Below are positions 1 to 9,531 of a stretch of DNA of 64,000 bases, one piece after another. How positions within the stretch are numbered: the stretch's first letter is position 1; each line of letters starts with the position of its first letter. The notes under the pieces were generated by a model. That model was given only the letters and a program-made list of their open reading frames with translations, had not been told where the DNA came from and ran no database searches. Position numbers and translations under genes: made by a program. The stretch comes from an uncultured Leptolinea sp. (GTDB lineage: Bacteria > Chloroflexota > Anaerolineae > Anaerolineales > Anaerolineaceae), in the NCBI GenBank assembly GCA_903828565.1, contig CAIKMQ010000005.1:1-64000 (forward strand), in the 5' to 3' direction.

Positions 1-6
1 AGGCAA

Positions 7-1143
7 ATGCAGCAACCCAGGAATAAAGTCCCCCATATCGTTTTTCTATTTTCTGATACCGGTGGCGGCCATCGCAGCGCGGTGGAAGCCATCTTGGAAG
101 CCATGAGCTTGGAATTTCCGGGAAAAATGACCGCGGAAATGGTGGATATCTTCAAAGAGTACGCACCGCCGCCCCTCAACCAGGCTACCACGGTCTACCC
201 GCCGCTATCGCGTATGCCGGAAATGTGGGAATTGGGATACCGCATCAGCGATGGCAAGTACCGCTCGCGCAACCTGATGAATGTCCTCTGGCCGTACATC
301 CGCAATTCCACGCGGCGCCTGATCCGTGAGAAGCCGTGCGACCTGCTCGTTTCGGTCCACCCGCTTTCAAACACCCCTTTCCTGAAAGCTATGCGCCATG
401 ACCACCACCCCTTCATGACGGTGGTGACGGACATGGTCTCGACGCACGCCTTCTGGTATGACAACCGCTCGGATCTGGTCGTTGTGGCAACAGATGAGGC
501 CAGGGAGCGCGGCATTGCCTACGGTGTGGACCCCGAAAAGATCCATGTGGTCGGGCTGCCGGTTGCGGAGCGTTTCTGCCATCCACCCGCGGATAAAGAA
601 CAGGTGCGCCAGCGCCTGGGCTGGCCAACGGACAGGCCGGTGGTGCTGCTGGTTGGCGGTGGAGAAGGCATGGGTCCGCTGGAGAAGATCTCTCGCGCTA
701 TTGATGAATCCGGGCTGGAAGTCTCGCTGGCAATCGTCTGCGGGCGCAATGCCCGTCTCAAGACGACACTGGAAACCTATGATTGGAACGTGCCGGTGAA
801 GATCTACGGTTTTACGCGCGACATGCCCGATTTCATGGCAGCCGCGGATATCCTGGTGACCAAAGCCGGCCCCGGCACTATCAGCGAGGCATTCATCGCC
901 GGGCTGCCAATCATCATCTACTCCCGCATGCCGGGGCAGGAGGATGGCAACGTCTTTTACACCGTGGACCATCAAACCGGGGTGTGGGCTCCCCATTCAC
1001 AGCGGGTAGTAGCCGCCATCCGGGAATGGGTAGAGCAGCCGGAAAAACGCCAAGAGGCCGTGGCTGCCTGCCAGCGTGTTGCCCGCCCTCAAGCCGCGCG
1101 TGAAATAGCGCGCCTGATAGCCGGCAAAGTCGGCCTTTCCTGA
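7..1143 (+). CDS. GT28/MGDG-synthase-like glycosyltransferase (processive diacylglycerol glycosyltransferase family)
   Basis: ORF with N-terminal FSDTGGGHRSAVEAI and C-terminal KAGPGTISEAFIAGLPIII motifs typical of MGDG synthase/MurG-like GT-B enzymes. Confidence 0.8.
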   Translation: MQQPRNKVPHIVFLFSDTGGGHRSAVEAILEAMSLEFPGKMTAEMVDIFKEYAPPPLNQATTVYPPLSRMPEMWELGYRISDGKYRSRNLMNVLWPYIRNSTRRLIREKPCDLLVSVHPLSNTPFLKAMRHDHHPFMTVVTDMVSTHAFWYDNRSDLVVVATDEARERGIAYGVDPEKIHVVGLPVAERFCHPPADKEQVRQRLGWPTDRPVVLLVGGGEGMGPLEKISRAIDESGLEVSLAIVCGRNARLKTTLETYDWNVPVKIYGFTRDMPDFMAAADILVTKAGPGTISEAFIAGLPIIIYSRMPGQEDGNVFYTVDHQTGVWAPHSQRVVAAIREWVEQPEKRQEAVAACQRVARPQAAREIARLIAGKVGLS

Positions 1144-1150
1144 TTCCCCT

Positions 1151-1651
1151 ATGACACCGATTCTCGACGAGCACAGCCTGGATTTTTTCAGCCGCAGCAC
1201 GGAACAGACACGCCGCATGGGCATCCGCCTGGGGCAGCTGCTGCAGCCCGGTGACATCATTTGCCTTTCCGGTGACCTGGGAGCCGGAAAAACGACCCTG
1301 GTACAGGGGATCGCAGCCGGCTGGGGGTCTTTGGACGCAGTTTCCAGCCCGACATTCATTCTGGTGAACGTGTACCGCCGGCCGGATGGCTCCACCCTGT
1401 CCCATCTGGACGCGTACCGTATGGCATCCGCCGTAGAAGCTGAAGACCTGGACTTGGAACCGCTGATCGAGAACGGCCCGGTGGTGGTGGAATGGCCAGA
1501 GCGCATTCTGGAGGTATTGCCTGGGGAGCGGTTGTGGGTCTCATTACGCTGGCTGGCGGATGAGCAGCGCGGTATGCTGTTTAAAGGGTACGGGCACCGC
1601 TACGAGGTTATGGTGCAAAAACTGAAGAAGCAAACCTACGGAGGTGCCTAG
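1151..1651 (+). CDS. tsaE: tRNA threonylcarbamoyladenosine biosynthesis ATPase TsaE
   Basis: GDLGAGKTTLVQGIAAGWG Walker A plus VSSPTFILVNVY motif; followed by tsaB. Confidence 0.93.
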   Translation: MTPILDEHSLDFFSRSTEQTRRMGIRLGQLLQPGDIICLSGDLGAGKTTLVQGIAAGWGSLDAVSSPTFILVNVYRRPDGSTLSHLDAYRMASAVEAEDLDLEPLIENGPVVVEWPERILEVLPGERLWVSLRWLADEQRGMLFKGYGHRYEVMVQKLKKQTYGGA

Positions 1652-2319
1652 TGTTGCTGGCTGTGGATACTTCCACGCAGTGGATCGGTTTGGCATTGCT
1701 GCATGACAGCCAGGTGCTGGCAGAGATGGTATGGAAGACACGCAACCACCACAGCGTGGAGTTGGCCCCCGCGGTTGATCAACTGCTGAAGCGCGCCGGG
1801 GTGGCATCGCCGGAACTGGAAGCGCTGGGTGTTGCGACCGGCCCCGGATCTTTTACCAGCCTGCGCGTGGGGATGGCCTTCGTGAAAGGGCTGGCGCTGA
1901 CATTACGCCTGCCGGTGGCCGGTGTGCCCACGCTGGATATTACGGCGGCAGCCATTCCACCGGCTGAGATGCCACTGGCAGCGGTTCTGCAGGCTGGCCG
2001 CGGACGCCTGGCTGTCGGCTGGTATGAAGTCATTGAGGGGCGCTGGCAGCCTGCGGGCGAGCCGGTAGTGATGACACCGGAAGAGCTGGAGCAATCCATC
2101 ACCCACCCGGTGTTGATCGCCGGTGAATTGGACGCGGCGCAGCGCAAGACGCTGGAGCGGCGTTGGAAGAACGCGCGGCTGGCGGAGCCGGCCCTGTGCG
2201 TGCGTCGGCCGGCCTTCCTGGCGCAGCTGGCAGAGATCCGCTGGCAGGCCGGGCAGGTGGAAGATATCGTCAGCCTGGCGCCGACCTACCTGCACATCAA
2301 AGACCCCATCCCCGGGTAA
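1651..2319 (+). CDS. tsaB: tRNA threonylcarbamoyladenosine biosynthesis protein TsaB
   Basis: MLLAVDTSTQWIGLAL, HHSVELAPAVDQLL, GVATGPGSFTSLRVGMAFVKGLAL motifs; GTG start overlapping the tsaE stop. Confidence 0.93.
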   Translation: MLLAVDTSTQWIGLALLHDSQVLAEMVWKTRNHHSVELAPAVDQLLKRAGVASPELEALGVATGPGSFTSLRVGMAFVKGLALTLRLPVAGVPTLDITAAAIPPAEMPLAAVLQAGRGRLAVGWYEVIEGRWQPAGEPVVMTPEELEQSITHPVLIAGELDAAQRKTLERRWKNARLAEPALCVRRPAFLAQLAEIRWQAGQVEDIVSLAPTYLHIKDPIPG

Positions 2320-2786
2320 TGGAACTTGCCATCCGCCGCATGCAGGACGAAGATGTGCCGGCTGTATTCCAGCTGGACCGGGCGAGTTTTTCGCTGCCGT
2401 GGACGGAGCTTTCTTACCTTTTTGAGATCCATAAGAACGAGACCAGCATCCCGCTGGTGGCTTATGCCGGTACTGACCTGGCTGGTTTCATTGTGGTCTG
2501 GCAGGTGGAAGATGAAGCCCATATTGGCACGATCGCGGTCGCGGAAAATGCCCGCCGCAGCGGTGTGGCGCGCTCTTTGATCTACGCGGGGCTGGGGCAG
2601 GCGTATTCCCGCGGCGCGCGCAAAGCCTTTTTGGAGGTCCGCGCCGGCAACCAGCCCGCGCGGAAGCTGTACCTCACCCTCGGGTTTGTGGATTTTGACC
2701 TGCGCAAACGCTATTACGCGGATAACCACGAAGACGCGATCATCATGCTGCTCGATCCGCTGCCGGATATGAACGCGGAGGAGTAA
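2319..2786 (+). CDS. rimI: Ribosomal protein S18-alanine N-acetyltransferase family (GNAT)
   Basis: MELAIRRMQDEDVPAVFQLDRASFSLPW... FLEVRAGNQPARKLYLTLGF; ATG overlaps the tsaB stop (taATG); start re-assigned inside the 207-aa track ORF. Confidence 0.88.
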   Translation: MELAIRRMQDEDVPAVFQLDRASFSLPWTELSYLFEIHKNETSIPLVAYAGTDLAGFIVVWQVEDEAHIGTIAVAENARRSGVARSLIYAGLGQAYSRGARKAFLEVRAGNQPARKLYLTLGFVDFDLRKRYYADNHEDAIIMLLDPLPDMNAEE

Positions 2787-2794
2787 TTTCGGCG

Positions 2795-2821
2795 GGGTGC
2801 GTCCGCGACGCACCCTGTTTT
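2795..2821 (+). terminator. Rho-independent terminator
   Basis: Perfect 9-bp stem GGGTGCGTC-CGC-GACGCACCC followed by TGTTTT, 9 nt after the rimI stop. Confidence 0.88.
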
Positions 2822-2824
2822 AAT

Positions 2825-2872
2825 ACCGTCTTGCTGAGAGACCCTTTGCTCTGTTCAGGGCGACAAAAGGGA
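2825..2872. repeat. Putative remnant of a dispersed intergenic repeat (copy A)
   Basis: ccgtcttgctgag...agagaccctttgctctgttcagggcgac resembles, in the same order, ccgtcgtgccgag...agagaccctcactgcac at 4214-4311. Confidence 0.4.
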
Positions 2873-2879
2873 AACTAGC

Positions 2880-4112
2880 CTACACCTCTCCGCCTTCCGC
2901 CTTCACCGCGGACTTTGGAAGCACGAACTTGTACCAGGCAATGGGGACGGTGGCCAGGCAGAATGCGGCGGTGATCCAGAACGGCATTTGCGGGGTAAAA
3001 CCCTCCCACAGCTGCGCGCCAATCCAGGGCATGGGCAGCGAAAGGATCCCCAACGAGGTGCCAAGGAAGCCGAATGCCAGCCCGCGCTTTTCTTCCGGCA
3101 CCACCTTGGAGATCAACGAATTGTACGAGGGCATCAGAATGCCTTCACCAAAGCCATTCAACAGCCGCGATATCAGGAAGAGTGCCTGGCTGCGGGCGAG
3201 CATCATCACCCCCAGGCTGAGAGCGATGAGCAGAAAGCCGCCGGCCAGCATCGTCCGCTCGGAACGTTTGTCGGTCAGCCAGCCGCCCAGGAAGGAGCCG
3301 CCAATGCTGGCAATCCCCCAGGCGGAACCCAGCAGGCCGATCTGCTCCACAGTCAGATGCCCAATCTGGGACAGGTAGATCGGAAAGAGGTCGCCAGTCA
3401 GGCTGAACGAGGTATCCCCGATGGCGTCCGTGATCCAGATCCAGGTGAGCACTCCCCCGGCTGTCAGCAGCACGAGGATGGATCTCAACTGTGTGGTCAG
3501 ACCTTTCAGCGTGGGTATGCCGCTCTTATGAGACGCGCTGAAGCGTTCAGCGCGCGCCATCCAGACGCGCACGATGGTGGCGGTCAGGTAGAAGCCGAAC
3601 GCGGCCGAGAGCATGGAGTGGAAGCCGTAGCGATAGGCCAGGAACCCTGCCAGTGCCGGGCCGATGACCGTCACAACCATGTAAATGCCGCTCGAAAGGC
3701 CGTACACCTTGCCGCGGTTGGCTTCATCAGACTGCTCAGCAATGTATGCCGAGAAGCTGGGACCGACGAACGAGCTGGAGATGTATTCCACGGACAGGCC
3801 GAGCAATACCCACTGCCAGGATGGCGAAATGATGAAGAAGAGGTAGCCGAAGACCGATATGGCGCTGCCAATGGCAATGGCACGCAGCCGGCCGATGGTA
3901 TCTGAGAGCCAGCCGCCGAAGATCTGCAGCACGATGGGGATGAGTGATGCCAGCGTGTAAACCATCCCCACCTGGCCGACGCTCGCGCCGAGGCTGATGA
4001 GGTAAAGTGACATCATGCTGTAGGCCATCTGCCCGGCAATGTTGGCCAGGATCATGGCAAGCATGAACCAGCGCAGGTTGTCGTTCAGCAGGGGCAGGCG
4101 TTTGTTTTTCAT
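2880..4112 (-). CDS. MFS transporter
   Basis: 410-aa polytopic protein with MFS loop motif GGWLSDTIGRLRAIAIG and second-half repeat GGWLTDKRSERTMLAGG. Confidence 0.9.
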   Translation of the reverse strand: MKNKRLPLLNDNLRWFMLAMILANIAGQMAYSMMSLYLISLGASVGQVGMVYTLASLIPIVLQIFGGWLSDTIGRLRAIAIGSAISVFGYLFFIISPSWQWVLLGLSVEYISSSFVGPSFSAYIAEQSDEANRGKVYGLSSGIYMVVTVIGPALAGFLAYRYGFHSMLSAAFGFYLTATIVRVWMARAERFSASHKSGIPTLKGLTTQLRSILVLLTAGGVLTWIWITDAIGDTSFSLTGDLFPIYLSQIGHLTVEQIGLLGSAWGIASIGGSFLGGWLTDKRSERTMLAGGFLLIALSLGVMMLARSQALFLISRLLNGFGEGILMPSYNSLISKVVPEEKRGLAFGFLGTSLGILSLPMPWIGAQLWEGFTPQMPFWITAAFCLATVPIAWYKFVLPKSAVKAEGGEV

Positions 4113-4213
4113 TGGCGGGTGATGAGACCGTTATATCATAGAGCGCAGGGTTTTTGGGGAAAGAGGCGCTCAGCAGTGGAGAAGGAGCATTCCCAACGCA
4201 CCTTCTCCGCGTG

Positions 4214-4311
4214 CCGTCGTGCCGAGCGCAGCGAAACATCCTTAGTCTGCGGTAGAGACCCTCACTGCACTTGCGCGCAGCGCAAGTGTCGCGTTGCCCA
4301 AGGCGATAAGA
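4214..4311. repeat. Putative remnant of a dispersed intergenic repeat (copy B), with internal hairpin
   Basis: Contains gccgagcgcagcgaaacatc and agagaccctc elements plus perfect 9-bp stem CACTTGCGC-GCA-GCGCAAGTG at 4268-4288; shares element order with 2825-2872. Confidence 0.45.
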
Positions 4312-4424
4312 GTAGAGCGAATGGCGTGACGCACCTGTAGAATTGCCTAATACCGTTGCGATGGGAAGGAACCTTCCGCATGTCCGCCCCATTTCAAAGA
4401 TGAAGAAAATGTTTATTGGAAATC

Positions 4425-5783
4425 TTAATTGGTTCTATGAAAAGTGATACGAATGTCTTCCAAATATTCTGTTAACTTATTTTTTGCGACATCATAAGTA
4501 TAAAAAAAGGGTTCGTTGTTAAAAGTTATCCTGTCTGAGGTTATATTATCGTCTTTAAGATAGACTTTGTAGTAAAAATGCTTAGGGTCGTCGAGGAACC
4601 TCTCATAAAGAGCATAAGTGACTTCCCGCCCAGATACAACAATTATGTAATCACCCGTTAATTCATCGACCCAAGTACCTTGAAATTTAAGTAAAGCATT
4701 AGTTTTCTCTAAATACTTCTTCGCATCAGGATTATCTTTTAATTGCTGTAATATTGTTCTGGCAGTAAGGAGGTCTCCAGCAAGATATTCCAATTTCCCA
4801 TGATAAAACTCAGAGTCTTTATAACTATTCAGATCTCTATATATGTCTAATGCCATTTGATAAGCTAAGTTTTCTACCAATTCGGCAGCGCGTTGATAAT
4901 CAGCTTCATTCATTAGCTCATTGGAGTTTCGGAAATCACCCAGGGATTCAAAAACTGTTGAAGCTTCATTATATTGCTTTAAAGCTAGCAGATCTAAACC
5001 CTGCACATATTTAATACTTGAAATAGTATAATAAATAAGCATGGTTAGCAGGGTAGCGAAACTGATTATGGCGATTAATCTCCTGGTAGTTTTCTTCCGA
5101 GTTTTCTTTTGTTCAAGCTCAGAAAGCCGACTTTGCTCTAAAAATGCATCAAACTTATTTCGCAAATACTCAATATTAAGAATAGCAAACCCCCAATTCT
5201 TATCTATTCCGCATCTTTCACATTCGACACTTGAGTTGGGATTAGGCCTCCCGCATGCGCAAACCCAATAATCCTTCGATTGGATAGGCAAGAATTTAAG
5301 TTTCTTAGAGTTTTTTGGAGGTGCGATTTCGTATTCGCGGTCGACCTGAGCCTTGAGCCCTGGTTCAAGAGATAAAATCGCGATTTGCTCAGGTTTCTGA
5401 ATCAGGTTTTTACTTTGCGTTTTCCAGATTCTTCCACTAGTTAGGTGAACTTCAATCAGACTAACCTCAACCTGCCGGACGGAAGGATCAAGGATAATTG
5501 GAGTCTGCTCGCCAATAACCTCTGTTTCAATCAAGTTTACATCTGAATATGTGAGGATTAATGGATCTGCACCCTTGAGCACTCTACCGACATCATCGAA
5601 GAGATCTGCCCGGATCATTATAGAGGAGATGTTTGGTTTTAATTTATTTACCCGTAATTGGAGAATGACAGTTTTTGTTTGAGTATCGAGTAATAACGCG
5701 CCTTTCTCGATTTCTGCTGGGGCTTCAAGTTCATACTGATCCGGAGTTATTTCCTGAAGGCGGTGATATCTTGATGTTGTCAT
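4425..5783 (-). CDS. Unknown membrane protein with zinc-ribbon-like CxC...CxxC segment, one TM helix and TPR-like helical region
   Basis: ORF from internal start MTTSRYHRLQEITPDQYELEAP; YWVCACGRPNPNSSVECERCGIDKNWGF; TM RRLIAIISFATLLTMLIYYTI; start chosen to avoid overlap with the 5791-6153 gene. Confidence 0.75.
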   Translation of the reverse strand: MTTSRYHRLQEITPDQYELEAPAEIEKGALLLDTQTKTVILQLRVNKLKPNISSIMIRADLFDDVGRVLKGADPLILTYSDVNLIETEVIGEQTPIILDPSVRQVEVSLIEVHLTSGRIWKTQSKNLIQKPEQIAILSLEPGLKAQVDREYEIAPPKNSKKLKFLPIQSKDYWVCACGRPNPNSSVECERCGIDKNWGFAILNIEYLRNKFDAFLEQSRLSELEQKKTRKKTTRRLIAIISFATLLTMLIYYTISSIKYVQGLDLLALKQYNEASTVFESLGDFRNSNELMNEADYQRAAELVENLAYQMALDIYRDLNSYKDSEFYHGKLEYLAGDLLTARTILQQLKDNPDAKKYLEKTNALLKFQGTWVDELTGDYIIVVSGREVTYALYERFLDDPKHFYYKVYLKDDNITSDRITFNNEPFFYTYDVAKNKLTEYLEDIRITFHRTN

Positions 5784-5790
5784 ATAGCTC

Positions 5791-6153
5791 CTACAGTGAA
5801 GGCAAATCAGAAAATGAGGTGCTATTCGTTTCCGATAAGCTTGGTAATTCACCAATTGTGGGTTTCTCAAACTCCTTTATGGTTGAGATTATCTGCGAGA
5901 GGTAACCAATACCGAGGAACCCAAACCCGCATACAACAAATATCAGTGCTTGAGTGAAATATCCATTTGCGTAACCAGCATTAATGATGAAGTTATATGC
6001 GTCCCCACCCACATATGCATTGTGTGTTTCATATGGGTAAGAATCGCCAGAGTCGTAGTTGTTGATTTTGTCGTATCCAGTTGCCATCATAACCACAGCA
6101 ATAATAAATGAGATAACTGACAATGCGACCATGGTTTTATAAGTCTTGTTCAT
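5791..6153 (-). CDS. Small two-TM membrane protein of unknown function
   Basis: 120-aa ORF with two hydrophobic segments, AGGAGGA ribosome-binding site on the minus strand just upstream; co-directional with 4425-5783. Confidence 0.7.
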   Translation of the reverse strand: MNKTYKTMVALSVISFIIAVVMMATGYDKINNYDSGDSYPYETHNAYVGGDAYNFIINAGYANGYFTQALIFVVCGFGFLGIGYLSQIISTIKEFEKPTIGELPSLSETNSTSFSDLPSL

Positions 6154-6544
6154 TTGTCCTCCTAGTTTTTTGATTGAGATTATGTTTACTGTTTACCTGC
6201 TGATTATTGGATTACTATATATGATCACCCCCTCAACACATTTTTGTTTTGGACACAAACAAAAGCACCTTTTATCTCTCAGTTAATTATACTACCCTTG
6301 CCAATCTCTTTGTGTGTTTATCCAAAAGTCTCAGCAGTATTAATCCCTCGACTGCTATCAGCGGCAAATCGATTGTTCGTTCCTCCCAGGTGCGCTCATC
6401 CCCCTCTGACAGTTTTGCCAACTCGTGCAAGCTGGAATTCCGTTTCTTTCTCCACTCGTCCACTCTTGTCCCGAAAACCCGCTGCCCGGTGAACCTTGTA
6501 GCGTATCCCCGCAAATTTAAGGTAGAATTTAGCAGAGGTGACGT

Positions 6545-7219
6545 ATGGATCCCCGGGAAGCCCTAGACCAGATCGCCAGTGAAGTTCGCGGCTGTACACG
6601 CTGCAACCTGCACCACTCCCGCAAGTGTTCCGTCCCGGGGGAGGGGCCGGCGAACGCGCGCATCCTCTTCATTGGTGAAGGCCCAGGCGTGAACGAGAAC
6701 GAGCAGGGGCGCCCCTTTGTGGGGGCGGCTGGCAAGCTGCTGGAAAACCTGCTGGCCAAAGCCGGCCTGCGGCGGGATGAGGTTTTCATCTGCAATGTGG
6801 TCAAATGCCGCCCGCCCGGCAACCGCGATCCGCTGCCGGAAGAGATGGCCGCCTGCGGAAAATACCTGGACCGGCAGATCGAGGCGATCGACCCGGAAGT
6901 GATTGTGACGCTCGGACGTTTTTCCATGGGCAAGTTCCTGCCGGGAGCGCGCATCTCTGCCATACACGGCCAGGCGAAAGTCGTGGATGGCCGCCTGGTG
7001 GTGGCCATGTTCCACCCGGCCGCCGCGCTGCATCAACCGGCGCTCAAGCCCGCGCTGGAGCAGGATTTTGCCAACCTGCCGCGGCACCTGATGCTGGTTT
7101 CTACCACCGTGCCGCAAACACAGAACACCCCTGTCGGGCCGATCCATACCTACCACGAGCTGGTACATGATGAACCCCCAGCCGAAGACGCGGATCCCCA
7201 ACAGTTGAACCTTTTCTAA
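6545..7219 (+). CDS. Type-4 (Fe-S) uracil-DNA glycosylase
   Basis: GCTRCNLHHSRKCSVPGEGPANARILFIGEGPGVNENEQGRPFVGAAGKLL, NVVKCRPPGNRDP, and C-terminal MFHPAAAL motifs. Confidence 0.93.
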   Translation: MDPREALDQIASEVRGCTRCNLHHSRKCSVPGEGPANARILFIGEGPGVNENEQGRPFVGAAGKLLENLLAKAGLRRDEVFICNVVKCRPPGNRDPLPEEMAACGKYLDRQIEAIDPEVIVTLGRFSMGKFLPGARISAIHGQAKVVDGRLVVAMFHPAAALHQPALKPALEQDFANLPRHLMLVSTTVPQTQNTPVGPIHTYHELVHDEPPAEDADPQQLNLF

Positions 7220-7231
7220 GATCGGAAGCAT

Positions 7232-8554
7232 ATGACAGACCAGACAAAAACGACTTTACTGCAGCAGCTGAAAGACCGCACCGCCGTCGTGGCGGTGGTC
7301 GGGTTGGGGTATGTTGGCCTGCCCCTGGTGGTGGTTTTCGGGAACGCGGGTTTCAAAGTGGTGGGCATCGACCTGGATACCGCCAAGGTGGATTCACTCA
7401 ACCGCGGCGTTTCCTATATTCAGGATGTGCCCACTGCGGATGTCAAGCGCCTGGTGGATGCCGGGCTGCTGACCGCCACCACAGATTTTTCAGTGCTGCG
7501 TGACGTGCAGGCTGTCAGCATCTGCGTGCCGACACCTCTCAAGAAGACTGGCGACCCCGACCTTTCTTACATCATCAACGCCACGGATGAACTGGCGAAA
7601 TATGTACACGCGGGCATGGTAATCACACTGGAATCCACCACCTACCCCGGCACCACGCGCGAGCTCATTCTGCCCCGCCTCAGCGAGTGCTGTGGCCTGA
7701 CCGCCGGCCAGGATTTCTTTTTGGCTTTCTCGCCCGAGCGGGTGGACCCCGGCCGCAAGGACTGGACCACCCTGAACACCCCCAAAGTGGTGGGCGGCAT
7801 CACCCCGGATTGCAGCGAAGTGGCAGCCGCCTGGTACAGCCAGGCTCTCAAGACTGTCATCCGCGTCAGCTCGGCTGAAGTGGCAGAGATGACCAAGCTG
7901 CTCGAGAATACCTTCCGCATGATCAACATAGGCCTGGTGAATGAACTGGCCCTCATCTGCAACCGCCTGGGCGTGGATGTTTGGGAAGTGATCGATGCTG
8001 CCGGCACCAAGCCCTTCGGTTTCATGAAGTTCACGCCGGGGCCGGGCCTGGGCGGGCACTGCATCCCGATCGACCCGCTCTACCTTTCCTGGAAGATGAA
8101 ATCGTTGAATTACAACGCGCGTTTCATCGAGTTGGCATCCGAGATCAACACCAACATGCCGCGCTTCGTCGTCAGCCGGGTGCAGGATGCGTTGAACGAC
8201 CGCAGCCTGGCGCTCAAAGGCAGCCGGATACTGGTGCTGGGCGCATCCTATAAACCGGATATTGACGACCTGCGCGAATCCCCTGCGTTGGATGTGATTG
8301 GCCTGCTGATGGCCAAAGGCGCGCAAGTGGATTACCATGACCCGTACATCCCCACCCTGAAACATGATTCGTGGGAGAAGGTCAGCGTGCCCGACCTGAA
8401 AAACGCCATCCGCGCGGTGGATTGCGTGGTAATCGTCACCAACCATTCGCAGTACGACTATGCCATGCTGCTGGAAAATGCCAAACTGATCGTGGACACC
8501 CGCAATGCGCTGGGCAATGCCGGCCGGGAGAGCGATAAGGTGGTGCGGCTCTAA
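7232..8554 (+). CDS. Nucleotide sugar dehydrogenase (UDP-GlcNAc/UDP-hexose 6-dehydrogenase, WbpA/TviB-like)
   Basis: VAVVGLGYVGLPLVVVFGNAGFKVVGIDLD; GPGLGGHCIPIDPLYLSWK active-site Cys motif. Confidence 0.92.
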   Translation: MTDQTKTTLLQQLKDRTAVVAVVGLGYVGLPLVVVFGNAGFKVVGIDLDTAKVDSLNRGVSYIQDVPTADVKRLVDAGLLTATTDFSVLRDVQAVSICVPTPLKKTGDPDLSYIINATDELAKYVHAGMVITLESTTYPGTTRELILPRLSECCGLTAGQDFFLAFSPERVDPGRKDWTTLNTPKVVGGITPDCSEVAAAWYSQALKTVIRVSSAEVAEMTKLLENTFRMINIGLVNELALICNRLGVDVWEVIDAAGTKPFGFMKFTPGPGLGGHCIPIDPLYLSWKMKSLNYNARFIELASEINTNMPRFVVSRVQDALNDRSLALKGSRILVLGASYKPDIDDLRESPALDVIGLLMAKGAQVDYHDPYIPTLKHDSWEKVSVPDLKNAIRAVDCVVIVTNHSQYDYAMLLENAKLIVDTRNALGNAGRESDKVVRL

Positions 8555-9531
8555 TGGCGCGCTATATTGTGACCGGCGCGGCTGGTTTCATCGCCGCCAG
8601 GGTGGTAGAGATGCTGGCTGCCGATGGCCATGAAGTGCTGGGCGTGGACAGCCTGAACGACGCATACGATATCCGCCTGAAGCACTGGCGGCTGGACCGG
8701 TTGAAACAGCTGCCGGGTTTCACCTTCCTGCAGGCGGATATTTCGGAGCGCGGCATCATCCAGATGCTGGGTGAAAAAGCCAAAGGCTGCGCGGCGGTGA
8801 TCAACCTGGCCGCGCGGGCTGGCGTCCGCAGCAGCGTGGCAGATCCGTGGGTCTATTTCAGCACCAATGTAGACGGCGCGCTCAATATGATGGAACTCTG
8901 CCGCCAGCACGACATACCCAAATTCGTGCAGGCGTCCTCCTCCAGCGTGTATGGGGATAACAACCCCATGCCGTACCGCGAAGATGCCAACACCGACCTG
9001 CCGCTGCAGCCTTACGCGGCTTCTAAGAAGGCATCCGAAGTGCTGGCATATTCATACCATTACCTGCATGGGCTGGATGTGACCATCTTCCGCTACTTTA
9101 CCGTTTTTGGCCCGGCAGCGCGCCCGGATATGGCCATGTTCCGCTTCACGCAGTGGATCAGCGAAGGCAAGACGGTGCGTGTCAATGGTGACGGCCGGCA
9201 AACGCGCGGCTTCACCTATGTAGATGATATTGCCCGCGGCACCATCCAGGGTCTCAAACCGTTGGGATACGAGATCATCAACCTGGGCGGGCATGAGCAG
9301 ATCTCGATGCTGGACCTCATTCACCTGTTCGAAAGTAAGGCCGGCCGTCCGGCAGTGCTGGAGTATGGGCCGATCCACAAGGCGGACGCGCTTGCCAATC
9401 TCTCAGATTCCAGCAAAGCCATCCGCCTGCTGGGTTGGGAGCCTCAGGTTTCGCTGGAAGAAGGCGTGACGCGCCTGGTGGAATGGTACCGGGCGGAACG
9501 CGCCTGGGCCAGCCAGGTAAAGACCGAATGA
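8554..9531 (+). CDS. NAD-dependent sugar epimerase/dehydratase (extended SDR)
   Basis: VTGAAGFIAARVVEML, SSSSVYGDNNPMPYREDANTDLPLQPYAASKKASE (YxxxK), GRQTRGFTYVDDIARG. Confidence 0.9.
   Translation: MARYIVTGAAGFIAARVVEMLAADGHEVLGVDSLNDAYDIRLKHWRLDRLKQLPGFTFLQADISERGIIQMLGEKAKGCAAVINLAARAGVRSSVADPWVYFSTNVDGALNMMELCRQHDIPKFVQASSSSVYGDNNPMPYREDANTDLPLQPYAASKKASEVLAYSYHYLHGLDVTIFRYFTVFGPAARPDMAMFRFTQWISEGKTVRVNGDGRQTRGFTYVDDIARGTIQGLKPLGYEIINLGGHEQISMLDLIHLFESKAGRPAVLEYGPIHKADALANLSDSSKAIRLLGWEPQVSLEEGVTRLVEWYRAERAWASQVKTE

Noticed and set aside
2988-3905. 305-aa + strand ORF opposite the MFS gene
   Set aside because: Shadow ORF: low-complexity, no recognisable motif, fully antisense to a clear MFS transporter.
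4119-4340. 73-aa + strand ORF between MFS and zinc-ribbon genes
   Set aside because: Lies within the intergenic repeat remnant; coding potential doubtful.
6496-6528. TTGTAG...TAGAAT upstream of the uracil-DNA glycosylase as a promoter
   Set aside because: Spacer is 21 nt, too long for a normal sigma-70 promoter.
6249-6566. Overlapping short ORFs (6249-6566 +, 6287-6514 -) in the AT-rich gap before the uracil-DNA glycosylase
   Set aside because: Mutually overlapping, no ribosome-binding site or motif clearly supported; the minus-strand ORF (VDEWRKKRNSSLHELAKLSEGDERTWEERTIDLPL) could be a gene remnant but cannot be supported.
7490-8446. 318-aa minus-strand ORF opposite the nucleotide sugar dehydrogenase
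   Set aside because: Antisense shadow of a strongly conserved gene.
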